Source: Candidatus Gastranaerophilales bacterium (GTDB lineage: Bacteria > Cyanobacteriota > Vampirovibrionia > Gastranaerophilales > Gastranaerophilaceae). From it: 64,000 nucleotides of DNA. Shown one piece after another: positions 17,550 through 25,308 of this stretch. Location: NCBI GenBank assembly GCA_944325155.1, contig CALUYY010000009.1, forward strand, positions 1-64,000, written 5' to 3'. A model generated the notes under the pieces. The model ran no database searches. It worked only from the letters and a program-made list of their open reading frames with translations, and was not told the DNA's origin. Position numbers and translations under genes: made by a program. Numbering within the stretch: the first letter of the stretch is position 1; each line of letters opens with the position of its first letter.

Positions 17550-18290
17550 GTGGCAAAAAAAGGTTTTACGCTTGCCGAAGTTTTGATTACGCTGGCAATT
17601 ATAGGAATAGTTGCCGCACTGTCAATTCCTTCGGTTATATCAAATACACAGCAGCAGGAATTTAAAACGGGTTTAAAAAAGGCGGTTTCTGTTTTAAATT
17701 CGGCGATAGGGGCAAACATTGCTTTTCAAAACGAAAGTCCTTATGATAATTCCGATTTGTTTAACTATCTTCAAAGATATATGTCCATAATGAAATCAAC
17801 AACACTGATGCATTATTATACATATACAAAAAGAAATGACGGTGTTTTAAATTTAAATCATGATAACGCCGCATTTTATACAACGGACGGTATGAGATTT
17901 GAATTTAATATTGCCCATTCCGATGATAAAGGCGAAGCCTTAAAACTTCATGAAAGCGATGTATACGCTTGTGAAGGAACATCTCCGAGAGTTGACGATA
18001 CGGGGCATAGGGGGTGCAAAGGCTGCGGCTCTTTCGGTTTAACGCATAATCCGAATAATACGACAAAGCCTCCCTGCGTTATTTTGGTTGATGTTAACGG
18101 CGACAGAAAACCGACCCCGGGGAATGTTAACTGTACAAATTCAACCTGCGCACAAAAAGATAATTTATATATAGTGCCTCTTCCCGCCGAAAAAAGGCTG
18201 AGAGATATTTTTGCTATTTTAATAACCGAAGACAGAGCAATCCCGTACGGAGTTACCGCTCAAAAGGCAATGTACGGTTCACAAAAATAA
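17550..18290 (+). CDS. Type IV pilin-like (pseudopilin) protein
   Basis: A 246-residue prepilin with the motif KKG-FTLAEVLITLAIIG at residues 3-19. The prepilin peptidase would cut after G5, with the conserved Glu at mature position 5. A hydrophobic helix continues to about residue 29. The C-terminal domain is large and has several cysteines (CEGT, CKGCGSFG, CTNSTC) that could form disulfides. DVNGDRKPTPG resembles a calcium-binding D-x-N-G-D loop seen in pseudopilins. The start is GTG with AAAGGGA 9 bases upstream. No other pilus genes are adjacent; such scattered pseudopilins are common in this lineage (recalled, not searched). Confidence 0.88.
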   Translation: MAKKGFTLAEVLITLAIIGIVAALSIPSVISNTQQQEFKTGLKKAVSVLNSAIGANIAFQNESPYDNSDLFNYLQRYMSIMKSTTLMHYYTYTKRNDGVLNLNHDNAAFYTTDGMRFEFNIAHSDDKGEALKLHESDVYACEGTSPRVDDTGHRGCKGCGSFGLTHNPNNTTKPPCVILVDVNGDRKPTPGNVNCTNSTCAQKDNLYIVPLPAEKRLRDIFAILITEDRAIPYGVTAQKAMYGSQK

Positions 18291-18295
18291 TAAAT

Positions 18296-18325
18296 AAAAA
18301 CCTCTTAAAAATTTAAGAGGTTTTT
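18296..18325. terminator. Bidirectional terminator, pseudopilin / PEBP
   Basis: Arms AAAAACCTCTTAAA and TTTAAGAGGTTTTT, serving both converging genes. Confidence 0.88.
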
Positions 18326-18341
18326 ATTATATTTGAAATCG

Positions 18342-18818
18342 TTATCTTTGATAAACCGCCGTTACTTTTGCGCTTGCAAGGCTGTGGGCCTGAACTTCTT
18401 TTTCAACTTCAACGGGCGGTTTTGATTTAATTGAATTATCAAAAGTTGTATCAAGCGCATAGATTACAAAATTATAATGGTGAATGCCGTGTCCTATCGG
18501 GGGGCAGGCGCCGCCGTATCCCGTTTCGTTAAAACTTGTCATTGTTTCAAACATCGGAGATTTAATTTTTTGTCCTTTTTCAAAACCGGTAATTTCACTC
18601 GGTATATTTAAAACAATCCAGTGATACCAGCCGTTTTTTACGGGTGCATCCGGGTCATGCATAATAATTGCAAAACTTTTTGTATCAGCGGGGGCATTTT
18701 CCCATTTTAAATCGGGAGAAATATTCCCCCCGTCGCACCCGTGGCCTTTATAAATTTGTTCATAAGGAAGGGTGTCGCCGTCATTAAAGCTTGCAGTGGT
18801 TAATTTAAAATCTGTCAT
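18342..18818 (-). CDS. YbhB/YbcL-type PEBP family protein
   Basis: A 158-residue phosphatidylethanolamine-binding-protein fold of the bacterial YbhB/YbcL (Raf kinase inhibitor-like) branch. Family ligand-pocket motifs are present: CDGGNISPDLKW, AIIMHDPDAP, WYHWIVLNIP, YGGACPPIGHGIHHYNFVIYAL. The physiological ligand in bacteria is unknown. The start at 18818 has AAGGAGA upstream; codons further upstream are in frame but not family-like. It lies 16 bases after the prenyltransferase gene and is probably co-transcribed. Confidence 0.92.
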   Translation of the reverse strand: MTDFKLTTASFNDGDTLPYEQIYKGHGCDGGNISPDLKWENAPADTKSFAIIMHDPDAPVKNGWYHWIVLNIPSEITGFEKGQKIKSPMFETMTSFNETGYGGACPPIGHGIHHYNFVIYALDTTFDNSIKSKPPVEVEKEVQAHSLASAKVTAVYQR

Positions 18819-18834
18819 CAGGTTCTCCTTAATA

Positions 18835-19881
18835 CTAAAAAAAGTTAACGGTGTGTATGATTTCAAGTCTGTATTCCCTGAATATATCGGGGGTGAAGCA
18901 AAGAAGGCATACAAGCGCAAGAATTATATTAAAAATTGAAGCTAAATTTCTTGCAAGATAAAATCTGTACATAAAATATGCCATATTATTTTTTTTGATT
19001 TCTTCCCAGTTTTCCATAACGCCCAAATACCATTTTGGTATAAATTGAACATCTTTGATATTTATATAATCGTATAAAGATTTAATAAGCTTATATGAAA
19101 CGGGAAGCGTTAAAATAACCGGAGCAAGGAATAGTTTTGCCGTTTCATATTTTATTGTCGTATAAATTATAAGGATATATGAAATAAGGATTATAACGCC
19201 TATAAAATTAATTGTTTCGGGCTTATTTTTAATAAGGACGGGAATTGTTTTTTTATCCGTTGTTATATCGTATTCATAATCCATTAAGCTGTGTGCGATA
19301 AGCAAAATCGAAGTTAAAAGCCCTGATGCTATTGAAAACAAAATGATTTGTACATCAAAGGTACCGGTAAGCGCATAATATGCGCCGTTTATTAACAAAG
19401 GGCCGAATAATAAAGTGATTACAATTTCAGAAAGCCCGTATTTTGCGCTTTTGGGGTAAAAAAGACATAATATTGCCGATATAACCATAAAATAAAAAAC
19501 GGTTTCACCTTTTAAATATGTAAAATAAAGTCCGATTAATACGGCAATTGAAAACATTACGGCAAGAATTTTTGCAATTGATTTAAGTGAATAGGTTTTG
19601 TTTAGAATCAATTTTGCTTTTTCTTTGTTTCTGAAATTAATATCAGATAAATTTTTGCCTTTTTTTAATTCGGATAAAACATCTCTGTAATCGTCAAAAA
19701 GGTTTCCTCCAAGGTGCAGTAAAACGATTGCGATTAAAATTAAAAGTGCGTTTGCACCGAATAAAATTCCGTTATCATAAAACCCCGCAGCCGAATATGC
19801 CGCACAAAGCGCAATCAAAAAGGGAGTAATTGAAACGGGGAGACTGTATGCACGGGTTAATTCTTTGAATTTGTTTAACAA
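18835..19881 (-). CDS. UbiA-family prenyltransferase (MenA-like)
   Basis: A 348-residue integral membrane protein with eight to nine hydrophobic helices. The two Asp-rich prenyl-diphosphate motifs are present: GNLFDDYRD (N60, D63, D64, D67) and DYEYDITTDKKTIPV (D201, D205, D209). The first motif has the NxxxD form common in MenA-like members. These enzymes join a polyprenyl chain to an aromatic or other acceptor; the acceptor cannot be read from sequence. A menaquinone role is possible but no other men genes are in view. It is longer than most MenA (about 300), with an extra C-terminal helix region. The PEBP gene follows directly. Confidence 0.85.
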   Translation of the reverse strand: MLNKFKELTRAYSLPVSITPFLIALCAAYSAAGFYDNGILFGANALLILIAIVLLHLGGNLFDDYRDVLSELKKGKNLSDINFRNKEKAKLILNKTYSLKSIAKILAVMFSIAVLIGLYFTYLKGETVFYFMVISAILCLFYPKSAKYGLSEIVITLLFGPLLINGAYYALTGTFDVQIILFSIASGLLTSILLIAHSLMDYEYDITTDKKTIPVLIKNKPETINFIGVIILISYILIIYTTIKYETAKLFLAPVILTLPVSYKLIKSLYDYINIKDVQFIPKWYLGVMENWEEIKKNNMAYFMYRFYLARNLASIFNIILALVCLLCFTPDIFREYRLEIIHTVNFF

Positions 19882-20192
19882 GATTCTATCCTCTATAATA
19901 ATACGAGTTAATTATATCATAATTATTACAACTTATTAAATTGTTTTTTTATAAATAGAATAAATTAAAATTGTTACAAAACTTAATAATATATGTTTAA
20001 AACCCAATAACAGAGCCAAAATCTATATAAAATAAAATTATAAAAGTATCTATATATAAAAAAACAAAAATTAAAAAATAAGGAAAAATTACTAAATTTA
20101 CGTTATTTTTGCTTGCTTTTAAGATTTCAACATGTATTATTGATTATGCTCGGATATTTTGGGCAAATTAACTACAACAAAAAAGGATAACA
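19882..20192. other. AT-rich divergent intergenic region
   Basis: No gene is seen here. It must hold promoters for the prenyltransferase (minus) and the infA operon (plus). The best plus-strand candidate is TTGCTT (20113-20118), 16 bases, TATTAT (20135-20140), which would give a leader of about 45 bases before infA. Confidence 0.5.
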
Positions 20193-20408
20193 ATGTCAAA
20201 AGACGTAATCGAATTTGAAGGCACTATCCTTGAAGCTATGCCGAATGCAATGTTTAGAGTGGAACTGGAAAACGGACATGAAATTCTGGCGCACATTTCA
20301 GGGAAAATAAGAAAAAATTTCATAAGAATATTGCCCGGCGACAAAGTAAAGGTTGAAATGACCCCTTACGATTTAACCAGAGGCAGAATTACATACAGAC
20401 TTAAATAA
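20193..20408 (+). CDS. infA: Translation initiation factor IF-1
   Basis: A 71-residue OB-fold protein that occupies the ribosomal A site during initiation. It matches IF-1 end to end: [36 protein letters not shown], then [27 protein letters not shown] lies upstream of the ATG. It heads the operon infA-rpmJ-rpsM-rpsK-rpsD-rpoA-rplQ-truA-rplM-rpsI, here separated from the rest of the spc cluster by the prenyltransferase gene on the other strand. Confidence 0.98.
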   Translation: MSKDVIEFEGTILEAMPNAMFRVELENGHEILAHISGKIRKNFIRILPGDKVKVEMTPYDLTRGRITYRLK

Positions 20409-20424
20409 ATAAAGGAAAAAGATA

Positions 20425-20541
20425 ATGAAAGTCAGAGCATCAGTAAAACCTATATGCAAAGATTGCAAGGTTATTAAAAGAAGAGGCAGAGTAACGGTAG
20501 TCTGCAAAAAATACCCCAAGCATAAACAAAGACAAGGCTAG
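20425..20541 (+). CDS. rpmJ: Ribosomal protein L36
   Basis: A 38-residue protein, [15 protein letters not shown] at the start and [10 protein letters not shown] at the end. The zinc-binding set is C11, C14, C27 and H32, the C+ form of L36. AAAGGA lies upstream. It is 16 bases after infA, the standard order. A structured spacer follows before rpsM. Confidence 0.97.
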   Translation: MKVRASVKPICKDCKVIKRRGRVTVVCKKYPKHKQRQG

Positions 20542-20735
20542 TTTTGCAGGGGCCGGCTTTTAAACCGGTTAATTTCCGGCTTAAAGCAACAGATTATGAT
20601 AAGAGCCGTTATGAACGGCAAGCCCGCACGGGGCGAAAACAAACGGATAAATTTTGTAAAAAAACAGACAATCCGAAAAACCGTAAAACAATAAAGCCAA
20701 ACAATTAATGAATTAACAATAGGAGAAAAATATAA
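20542..20735 (+). promoter_or_regulatory. Structured spacer before rpsM, possible ribosomal-protein leader
   Basis: The 194 bases hold a series of stems. GCCGG (20552-20556) can pair with either of two downstream CCGG blocks (at 20565 or 20576). GCCGTT-ATG-AACGGC (20605-20619) is a perfect hairpin. GCCC/GGGC (20622-20634) follows it, and CGGAT/ATCCG (20644-20675) closes another. All other gaps in this operon are under 40 bases. In E. coli the same position, before rpsM, holds the S4-binding leader of the alpha operon. Mutually exclusive pairings hint at a switch; S4 binding is inferred. Confidence 0.5.
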
Positions 20736-21104
20736 ATGGCAAGACTCGTTGGGGTTGATCTCCCCCGTAACAAAAGAATGGTTATAGCACTGACCTATAT
20801 ATACGGCATCGGACCCACGTCCAGCAGAAATATATTGGCAGCCTGCAACATTTCTGAAGATTTAAGAACAGATGATTTAACCGATGACGATATCAAAAAA
20901 TTAAGAAATGAAATCGCTCATTACACAATTGAAGGCGACCTTAAAAGAAACGAATCCTTAAGCATTAAAAGATTGCAGGAAATTGGTTCTTACAGAGGTT
21001 TCCGCCACAAAAAGAAACTTCCCTGCAGAGGACAGAGAACAAAAACAAATGCAAGAACAAGACGCGGTAAGAAAACCGGACCTATCGCAGGTAAGAAAAA
21101 GTAG
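20736..21104 (+). CDS. rpsM: Ribosomal protein S13
   Basis: A 122-residue 30S head protein. It matches S13 throughout: [58 protein letters not shown] and a basic C-terminal tail ending GKKK. AGGAGA precedes the ATG. It is the first gene after the structured spacer, so its translation is the likely control point for rpsM-rpsK-rpsD-rpoA-rplQ. Confidence 0.98.
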   Translation: MARLVGVDLPRNKRMVIALTYIYGIGPTSSRNILAACNISEDLRTDDLTDDDIKKLRNEIAHYTIEGDLKRNESLSIKRLQEIGSYRGFRHKKKLPCRGQRTKTNARTRRGKKTGPIAGKKK

Positions 21105-21140
21105 TTTAATTTAAGAAATACTAAAAAGGAATAATATAAA

Positions 21141-21527
21141 ATGGCTAAACCGATTAAAACCAAAAAAAAGGAAAGAAAGAATATTTTGCAAGGTGTTGTG
21201 CATATTCAAAGCACATTCAATAACACCATTGTAACTTCAACCGATACGCAGGGTAATGCCGTTGCATGGGCTTCTGCAGGTGCCTGCGGTTTTAAGGGCG
21301 CAAGAAAAGGAACACCTTTTGCCGCTCAATCAGCTGCCGAACTGGTTGCTAAAAAATCAATTGACCAAGGCATGAAAAAAGTTGAAGTATTTATCAAAGG
21401 ACCCGGCTCGGGCAGAGAAACCGCAATAAGGGCTATCCAGGCTGCCGGTCTTGAAATTACATTAATTAAGGATGTAACGCCCATCCCGCATAACGGATGC
21501 CGTCCTCCTAAAAAACGTAGAGTATAA
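21141..21527 (+). CDS. rpsK: Ribosomal protein S11
   Basis: A 128-residue platform protein of the 30S subunit. Diagnostic stretches are [54 protein letters not shown] and the C-terminal [20 protein letters not shown] is upstream. It lies between rpsM and rpsD with short gaps. Confidence 0.98.
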   Translation: MAKPIKTKKKERKNILQGVVHIQSTFNNTIVTSTDTQGNAVAWASAGACGFKGARKGTPFAAQSAAELVAKKSIDQGMKKVEVFIKGPGSGRETAIRAIQAAGLEITLIKDVTPIPHNGCRPPKKRRV

Positions 21528-21545
21528 ACATAAGGAGCAATAAAA

Positions 21546-22148
21546 TTGGCTAGATATACCGGACCTACTAATAAACTATTCAGAAACTTCGGTGTTAAGG
21601 ACTTGTCCAACCGCAAATTAACATCGTCAATGAGACCCAATGCTTCGGGTCAGCATGGCGCAATGAGAAAGAAACCTTCCGATTATGCGCTTCAATTAAA
21701 AGAAAAACAAAAAATCCGCTTAACATATCTTGTATCAGAAAAACAATTTGCAAGATATTATGAAAATGCTTCAAGAAAAACCGGCGTAACAGGCACCATA
21801 ATGCTGCAAACACTTGAAAGCCGTCTTGATAACGTTATTTTCAGAGCCGGATTTGCCATCACAAGAAAACAGGCAAGACAAATCGTAAACCATGCCCATG
21901 TTCTTGTTAACGGCAATAAGGTAGATGTTCCTTCATACATTTTAAAAGCCGGAGATGTCGTTACCATTAAAGAATCAAGCAAAAACTATATTAAAACCGT
22001 TAAAGAATCAATCGATATGGCTTTAAATTATGCTTGGCTCACAGTTGATTATAACAATTTGCAGATCACCTTTGACAGAGTCCCTTCAAGAGACGAAATG
22101 GACCCTGAATTTAAAGAACAACTTGTTATTGAATACTACTCTAAATAA
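21546..22148 (+). CDS. rpsD: Ribosomal protein S4
   Basis: A 200-residue primary rRNA-binding protein of the 30S body. The N-terminal region lacks the zinc-binding cysteines of C+ S4, so it is the C- form. The S4 domain (about 90-150) includes LESRLDNVIFRAGFA, RKQARQIVNHAHVLVNGNKVDVPSY. The start is TTG at 21546 with AAGGAG 8 bases upstream. In several bacteria S4 is the feedback repressor of this operon, which fits the structured spacer before rpsM. Confidence 0.97.
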   Translation: MARYTGPTNKLFRNFGVKDLSNRKLTSSMRPNASGQHGAMRKKPSDYALQLKEKQKIRLTYLVSEKQFARYYENASRKTGVTGTIMLQTLESRLDNVIFRAGFAITRKQARQIVNHAHVLVNGNKVDVPSYILKAGDVVTIKESSKNYIKTVKESIDMALNYAWLTVDYNNLQITFDRVPSRDEMDPEFKEQLVIEYYSK

Positions 22149-22162
22149 TTAGGAGAAAATTA

Positions 22163-23143
22163 ATGGAACTTAAAATTAAAAATGTAAATACCACAACGAG
22201 CTCAGACGGTTCACAATACGGTAAATTTTTTATAGAACCCCTCGAAAGAGGATACGGCGCAACAATAGGCAACTCCTTAAGACGTGTATTATTATCAAGC
22301 CTTGAAGGTGCTGCGGTTACGGCTGTAAGAATCGAAGGAATAACTCATGAATATACTTCAATCCCCGGGATTGTCGAAGATGTTATTGATATTATGCTGA
22401 ACTTAAAATCACTCGTTTTAAAATGCGATACCGATGAAGTTCAACATTTAAGAATTGACGCCGTTAAACCCGGCCCCGTTCTTGCATCCGACATTCAGCT
22501 TCCCTCGGGTGTTAAAATCGTTAACCCCGACTGCTTAATTTGTACGATAGCCGAAGGCGGTTCATTCCACGCAGATATCGTTGTAAGCACGGGCAAAGGA
22601 TATGTTAACGTTGATCCCTTGAAAGAACAAAAGAACGGTATGCCGATAGACATGCTTCCGATTGATGCGGCATTTATGCCTATTAAGCGTGTAAGCTATG
22701 TTGTTGAACCCACAAGGGTCGGCGAAGTTCTTGATTACGATAAATTAACTCTTGAAATTTGGTCAAACGGTTCTGTGGATGTTACAACCGCACTTTCAAA
22801 AGCAGCCAATCTTTTAATTGACCACTTTAAACAAATTGCCGCTATTTCGGGTCAGCCCGTAAGCTCACAGATTATCACGGAAGATGTTCAGGACGAACAA
22901 ACCGAAGAACCCGCTTCAAATTATACGATTGAAGATTTGGAATTATCTGTCAGAGCATATAACTGCCTGAAACGTGCAAGCATTAATTCAATGGCCGAAT
23001 TATTGAAAAAATCCGAACATGATTTATTGAATATTAAAAACTTCGGCAAAAAATCTTCAGATGAAGTCATTGAAAAATTACACGAACTCGGACTTGACCT
23101 TCAACCCAACCCTGAAGGCGTGGACGATTTAGAATTATTATAG
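22163..23143 (+). CDS. rpoA: RNA polymerase alpha subunit
   Basis: A 326-residue protein that scaffolds assembly of RNA polymerase. The N-terminal domain (about 1-230) has the assembly motif FFIEPLERGYGATIGNSLRRVLLSSLEG. An acidic linker follows, then the C-terminal domain (about 252-315) with IEDLELSVRAYNCLKRA, which contacts UP elements and activators. An AGGAGA ribosome binding site is present, and it lies 14 bases after rpsD. Confidence 0.98.
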   Translation: MELKIKNVNTTTSSDGSQYGKFFIEPLERGYGATIGNSLRRVLLSSLEGAAVTAVRIEGITHEYTSIPGIVEDVIDIMLNLKSLVLKCDTDEVQHLRIDAVKPGPVLASDIQLPSGVKIVNPDCLICTIAEGGSFHADIVVSTGKGYVNVDPLKEQKNGMPIDMLPIDAAFMPIKRVSYVVEPTRVGEVLDYDKLTLEIWSNGSVDVTTALSKAANLLIDHFKQIAAISGQPVSSQIITEDVQDEQTEEPASNYTIEDLELSVRAYNCLKRASINSMAELLKKSEHDLLNIKNFGKKSSDEVIEKLHELGLDLQPNPEGVDDLELL

Positions 23144-23168
23144 TTAAGTAAAAATAAGGTAAATAAAA

Positions 23169-23597
23169 ATGAGACACCAATGTAAAAGACACCATTTATC
23201 AAAAGCATCCGACCAAAGAAAAGCTCTTATGAGATCTTTGGCTACGGAACTTTTCCTTCATGGTGAAATAACAACGACAATGGCAAGAGCAAAAGCCTTA
23301 AAACCTTATGCGGAAAATATTATTACTTTCGCAAAAAAAGGCGATTTGGCTTCAAGAAGACAAGCTCTAAAGTTCATTTTCGATAAAGAAACAGATAAAT
23401 ACATTAACCTTGAAACGGGCGAAGTTAAAGAAACTTTAGCCGAAGGCGAAAAGCTTCCCAAACAATCCGTTTTAAGACAATTATTTGTTGTTATCGGAAA
23501 GAAATATGCCGCAAGAAACGGCGGGTATACAAGAATTATGCGTCTTGTTCCCCGCAGAGGCGATGCGGCGGAAATGGCGCTTATTCAATTGGTATAA
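23169..23597 (+). CDS. rplQ: Ribosomal protein L17, with an internal insertion
   Basis: A 142-residue 50S protein, longer than the usual 116-130. Family parts are MRHQCKRHHLSKASDQRKALMRSLATELFLHGEI, TMARAKALKPYAENIIT and RNGGYTRIMRLVPRRGDAAEMALIQLV. An extra segment at about 77-100 (NLETGEVKETLAEGEKLPKQ) separates the two halves. The insertion would sit on a surface loop. truA begins six bases after its stop. Confidence 0.97.
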   Translation: MRHQCKRHHLSKASDQRKALMRSLATELFLHGEITTTMARAKALKPYAENIITFAKKGDLASRRQALKFIFDKETDKYINLETGEVKETLAEGEKLPKQSVLRQLFVVIGKKYAARNGGYTRIMRLVPRRGDAAEMALIQLV

Positions 23598-23603
23598 TAA
23601 CCG

Positions 23604-24380
23604 GTGCGCTACAAAATAAATTTTGAGTATTTGGGGGCTGATTTTTTCGGTTCCCAAATGCAAAAAAACGAAATAACGGTTCAGAGTGAACTTACCTATG
23701 CACTTTGTACTTTGACAAAAAATATTAATACTAAGGTCATATTGGCGGGAAGAACGGACGCAAAAGTAAGCGCAAAAAACCAAGCTGCGCACTTTGACAG
23801 TTCTTTTGAAATTAAAGATAAAATAAAATTTTTAATTTCCTTAAATGCCCTTTTGCCCAAAAGTATCAGAGTTTTTGAAATTGAAAGTGTTGCTTCCTTT
23901 CATGCTCAAAAATCCGCAACTTACAGGCACTACCAATATAAAATAAATAATTCGCCTTATAAAAATTCCGTGTTTGATTTGAATGTTTATCATACAAGAC
24001 AAAAATTAAACACGGAAAGAATGAATCAGGCAATTTCTTTTATAAAGGGCGAACATGACTTTAGCGCTTTTAAATCCGTTTCGGATAACCCTTCCAAAAA
24101 TTGTATAATTTATTATGCAGGTGTGAAACGTGATTTAGAATACGTTCTTATTGATATTGTGGGAAACAGATTTCTCTATAATATGGTAAGAGCAATCGTA
24201 GGCACGCTTTTTTTAATTGAATCAAAGGACTTAACCCCCTTTTTTATGAAGGATGTTCTTGAATCAAAACAAAGAAAAAATGCAGGCGCAAACATTGACG
24301 CTATCGGGCTTACGTTAATAAAAACGGGATATGACAATCCTTTGGAATACATTAAAAACTTAAATGAAAGGCAAATATAA
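23604..24380 (+). CDS. truA: tRNA pseudouridine(38-40) synthase, altered active-site signature
   Basis: A 258-residue TruA, which isomerises uridines 38-40 in the tRNA anticodon arm. The catalytic aspartate is D52 in [18 protein letters not shown]. The family signature here is normally GRTDAGVHA; Gly is Lys and His is Ser, while the Asp is kept. Other motifs fit: [14 protein letters not shown], the YRHYQYKI region and [16 protein letters not shown]. The start is GTG with no clear ribosome binding site, so translation is probably coupled to rplQ. The stop overlaps the rplM ATG (TAATG). Confidence 0.94.
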   Translation: MRYKINFEYLGADFFGSQMQKNEITVQSELTYALCTLTKNINTKVILAGRTDAKVSAKNQAAHFDSSFEIKDKIKFLISLNALLPKSIRVFEIESVASFHAQKSATYRHYQYKINNSPYKNSVFDLNVYHTRQKLNTERMNQAISFIKGEHDFSAFKSVSDNPSKNCIIYYAGVKRDLEYVLIDIVGNRFLYNMVRAIVGTLFLIESKDLTPFFMKDVLESKQRKNAGANIDAIGLTLIKTGYDNPLEYIKNLNERQI

Positions 24381-24823
24381 TGAAAACTTACAGCGCAAAG
24401 CCGCTTGAAGTCGAAAGAAAATGGCACTTAATCGATGCCGATGGTCAGACATTGGGCAGATTAGCCGTTGTTGCAGCAAATCTTCTTCGCGGCAAAAATA
24501 AACCGCAATATACGCCTAACGTTGATACGGGCGATTTTGTAATTATCATCAATGCCGAAAAAATTAAAGTTACGGGAGCAAAAGAAACGGATAAAATGTA
24601 TTATCATCACACGGGCTACCCGGGCGGATTAAGATCGGCTTCGTTTAAAGAATTGATGGAAAAAGACCCCAGAATGCCTATTGAAAAGGCAATTAAGGGT
24701 ATGCTTCCCAAAAATACTTTAGGCGCTCAGCAATTTACGAAATTAAAAGTATACGTTGGCGATAAACACAACCACGAAGCACAAAAACCCGTTAAATATG
24801 AATTTAAAGGAGAAAACAAATAA
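24380..24823 (+). CDS. rplM: Ribosomal protein L13
   Basis: A 147-residue 50S assembly protein. Diagnostic stretches are [53 protein letters not shown] and [12 protein letters not shown]. Its ATG overlaps the truA stop and its stop overlaps the rpsI start, both as TAATG, so the three are translationally coupled. truA-rplM-rpsI is the common order. Confidence 0.98.
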   Translation: MKTYSAKPLEVERKWHLIDADGQTLGRLAVVAANLLRGKNKPQYTPNVDTGDFVIIINAEKIKVTGAKETDKMYYHHTGYPGGLRSASFKELMEKDPRMPIEKAIKGMLPKNTLGAQQFTKLKVYVGDKHNHEAQKPVKYEFKGENK

Positions 24824-25227
24824 TGGCAGTTGAAAATAAAAATGAAATCGTAAAAACGGGCAGAAGAAAATGCTCAATTGCCGTTGCTAAAGTTGTATCC
24901 GGCAAAGGCAGAATTTTTGTTAACGGCAAAACTTTAAAAGGCTATTTCGGCAACCGTCCCAGCCTTGAAGTTTTAATATACAGACCCCTTGTTTTAACCG
25001 ATAATCAGGATAAACTTGATGTAAGAGTTAAAACAACCGGCGGCGGCGTAAGCGCACAGGCTGATGCCATTAAGCATGCAATCTCAAGAGCGTTGCTTGC
25101 AATGAACGAAGAATATAAACCCGTATTAAAACAAGAGGGACTTCTTACAAGAGATGCAAGAATCAAAGAACGTAAAAAATACGGAAGAAAAAGAGCAAGA
25201 AAAAGATTTCAATTCTCAAAAAGATAA
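24823..25227 (+). CDS. rpsI: Ribosomal protein S9
   Basis: A 134-residue 30S protein whose C-terminal tail reaches the P-site tRNA. Motifs are GRRKCSIAVAKVVSGKGRIFVNG, the glycine-rich TTGGGVSAQADAIKHAISRALL and the basic end KYGRKRARKRFQFSKR. Last gene of the infA operon, followed by a terminator. Confidence 0.98.
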   Translation: MAVENKNEIVKTGRRKCSIAVAKVVSGKGRIFVNGKTLKGYFGNRPSLEVLIYRPLVLTDNQDKLDVRVKTTGGGVSAQADAIKHAISRALLAMNEEYKPVLKQEGLLTRDARIKERKKYGRKRARKRFQFSKR

Positions 25228-25241
25228 TCTTTATATATATA

Positions 25242-25273
25242 AAAAAGACCTCTTTATTAAAGGGGTCTTTTTT
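25242..25273 (+). terminator. Terminator of the infA-rpsI operon
   Basis: The arm AAAAGACC-TCTTT pairs with AAGGGGTCTTTT, with a long T tail. Confidence 0.88.
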
Positions 25274-25308
25274 TGTTTAAAAATTTTATTTATACGTTTT
25301 AAATTTAT

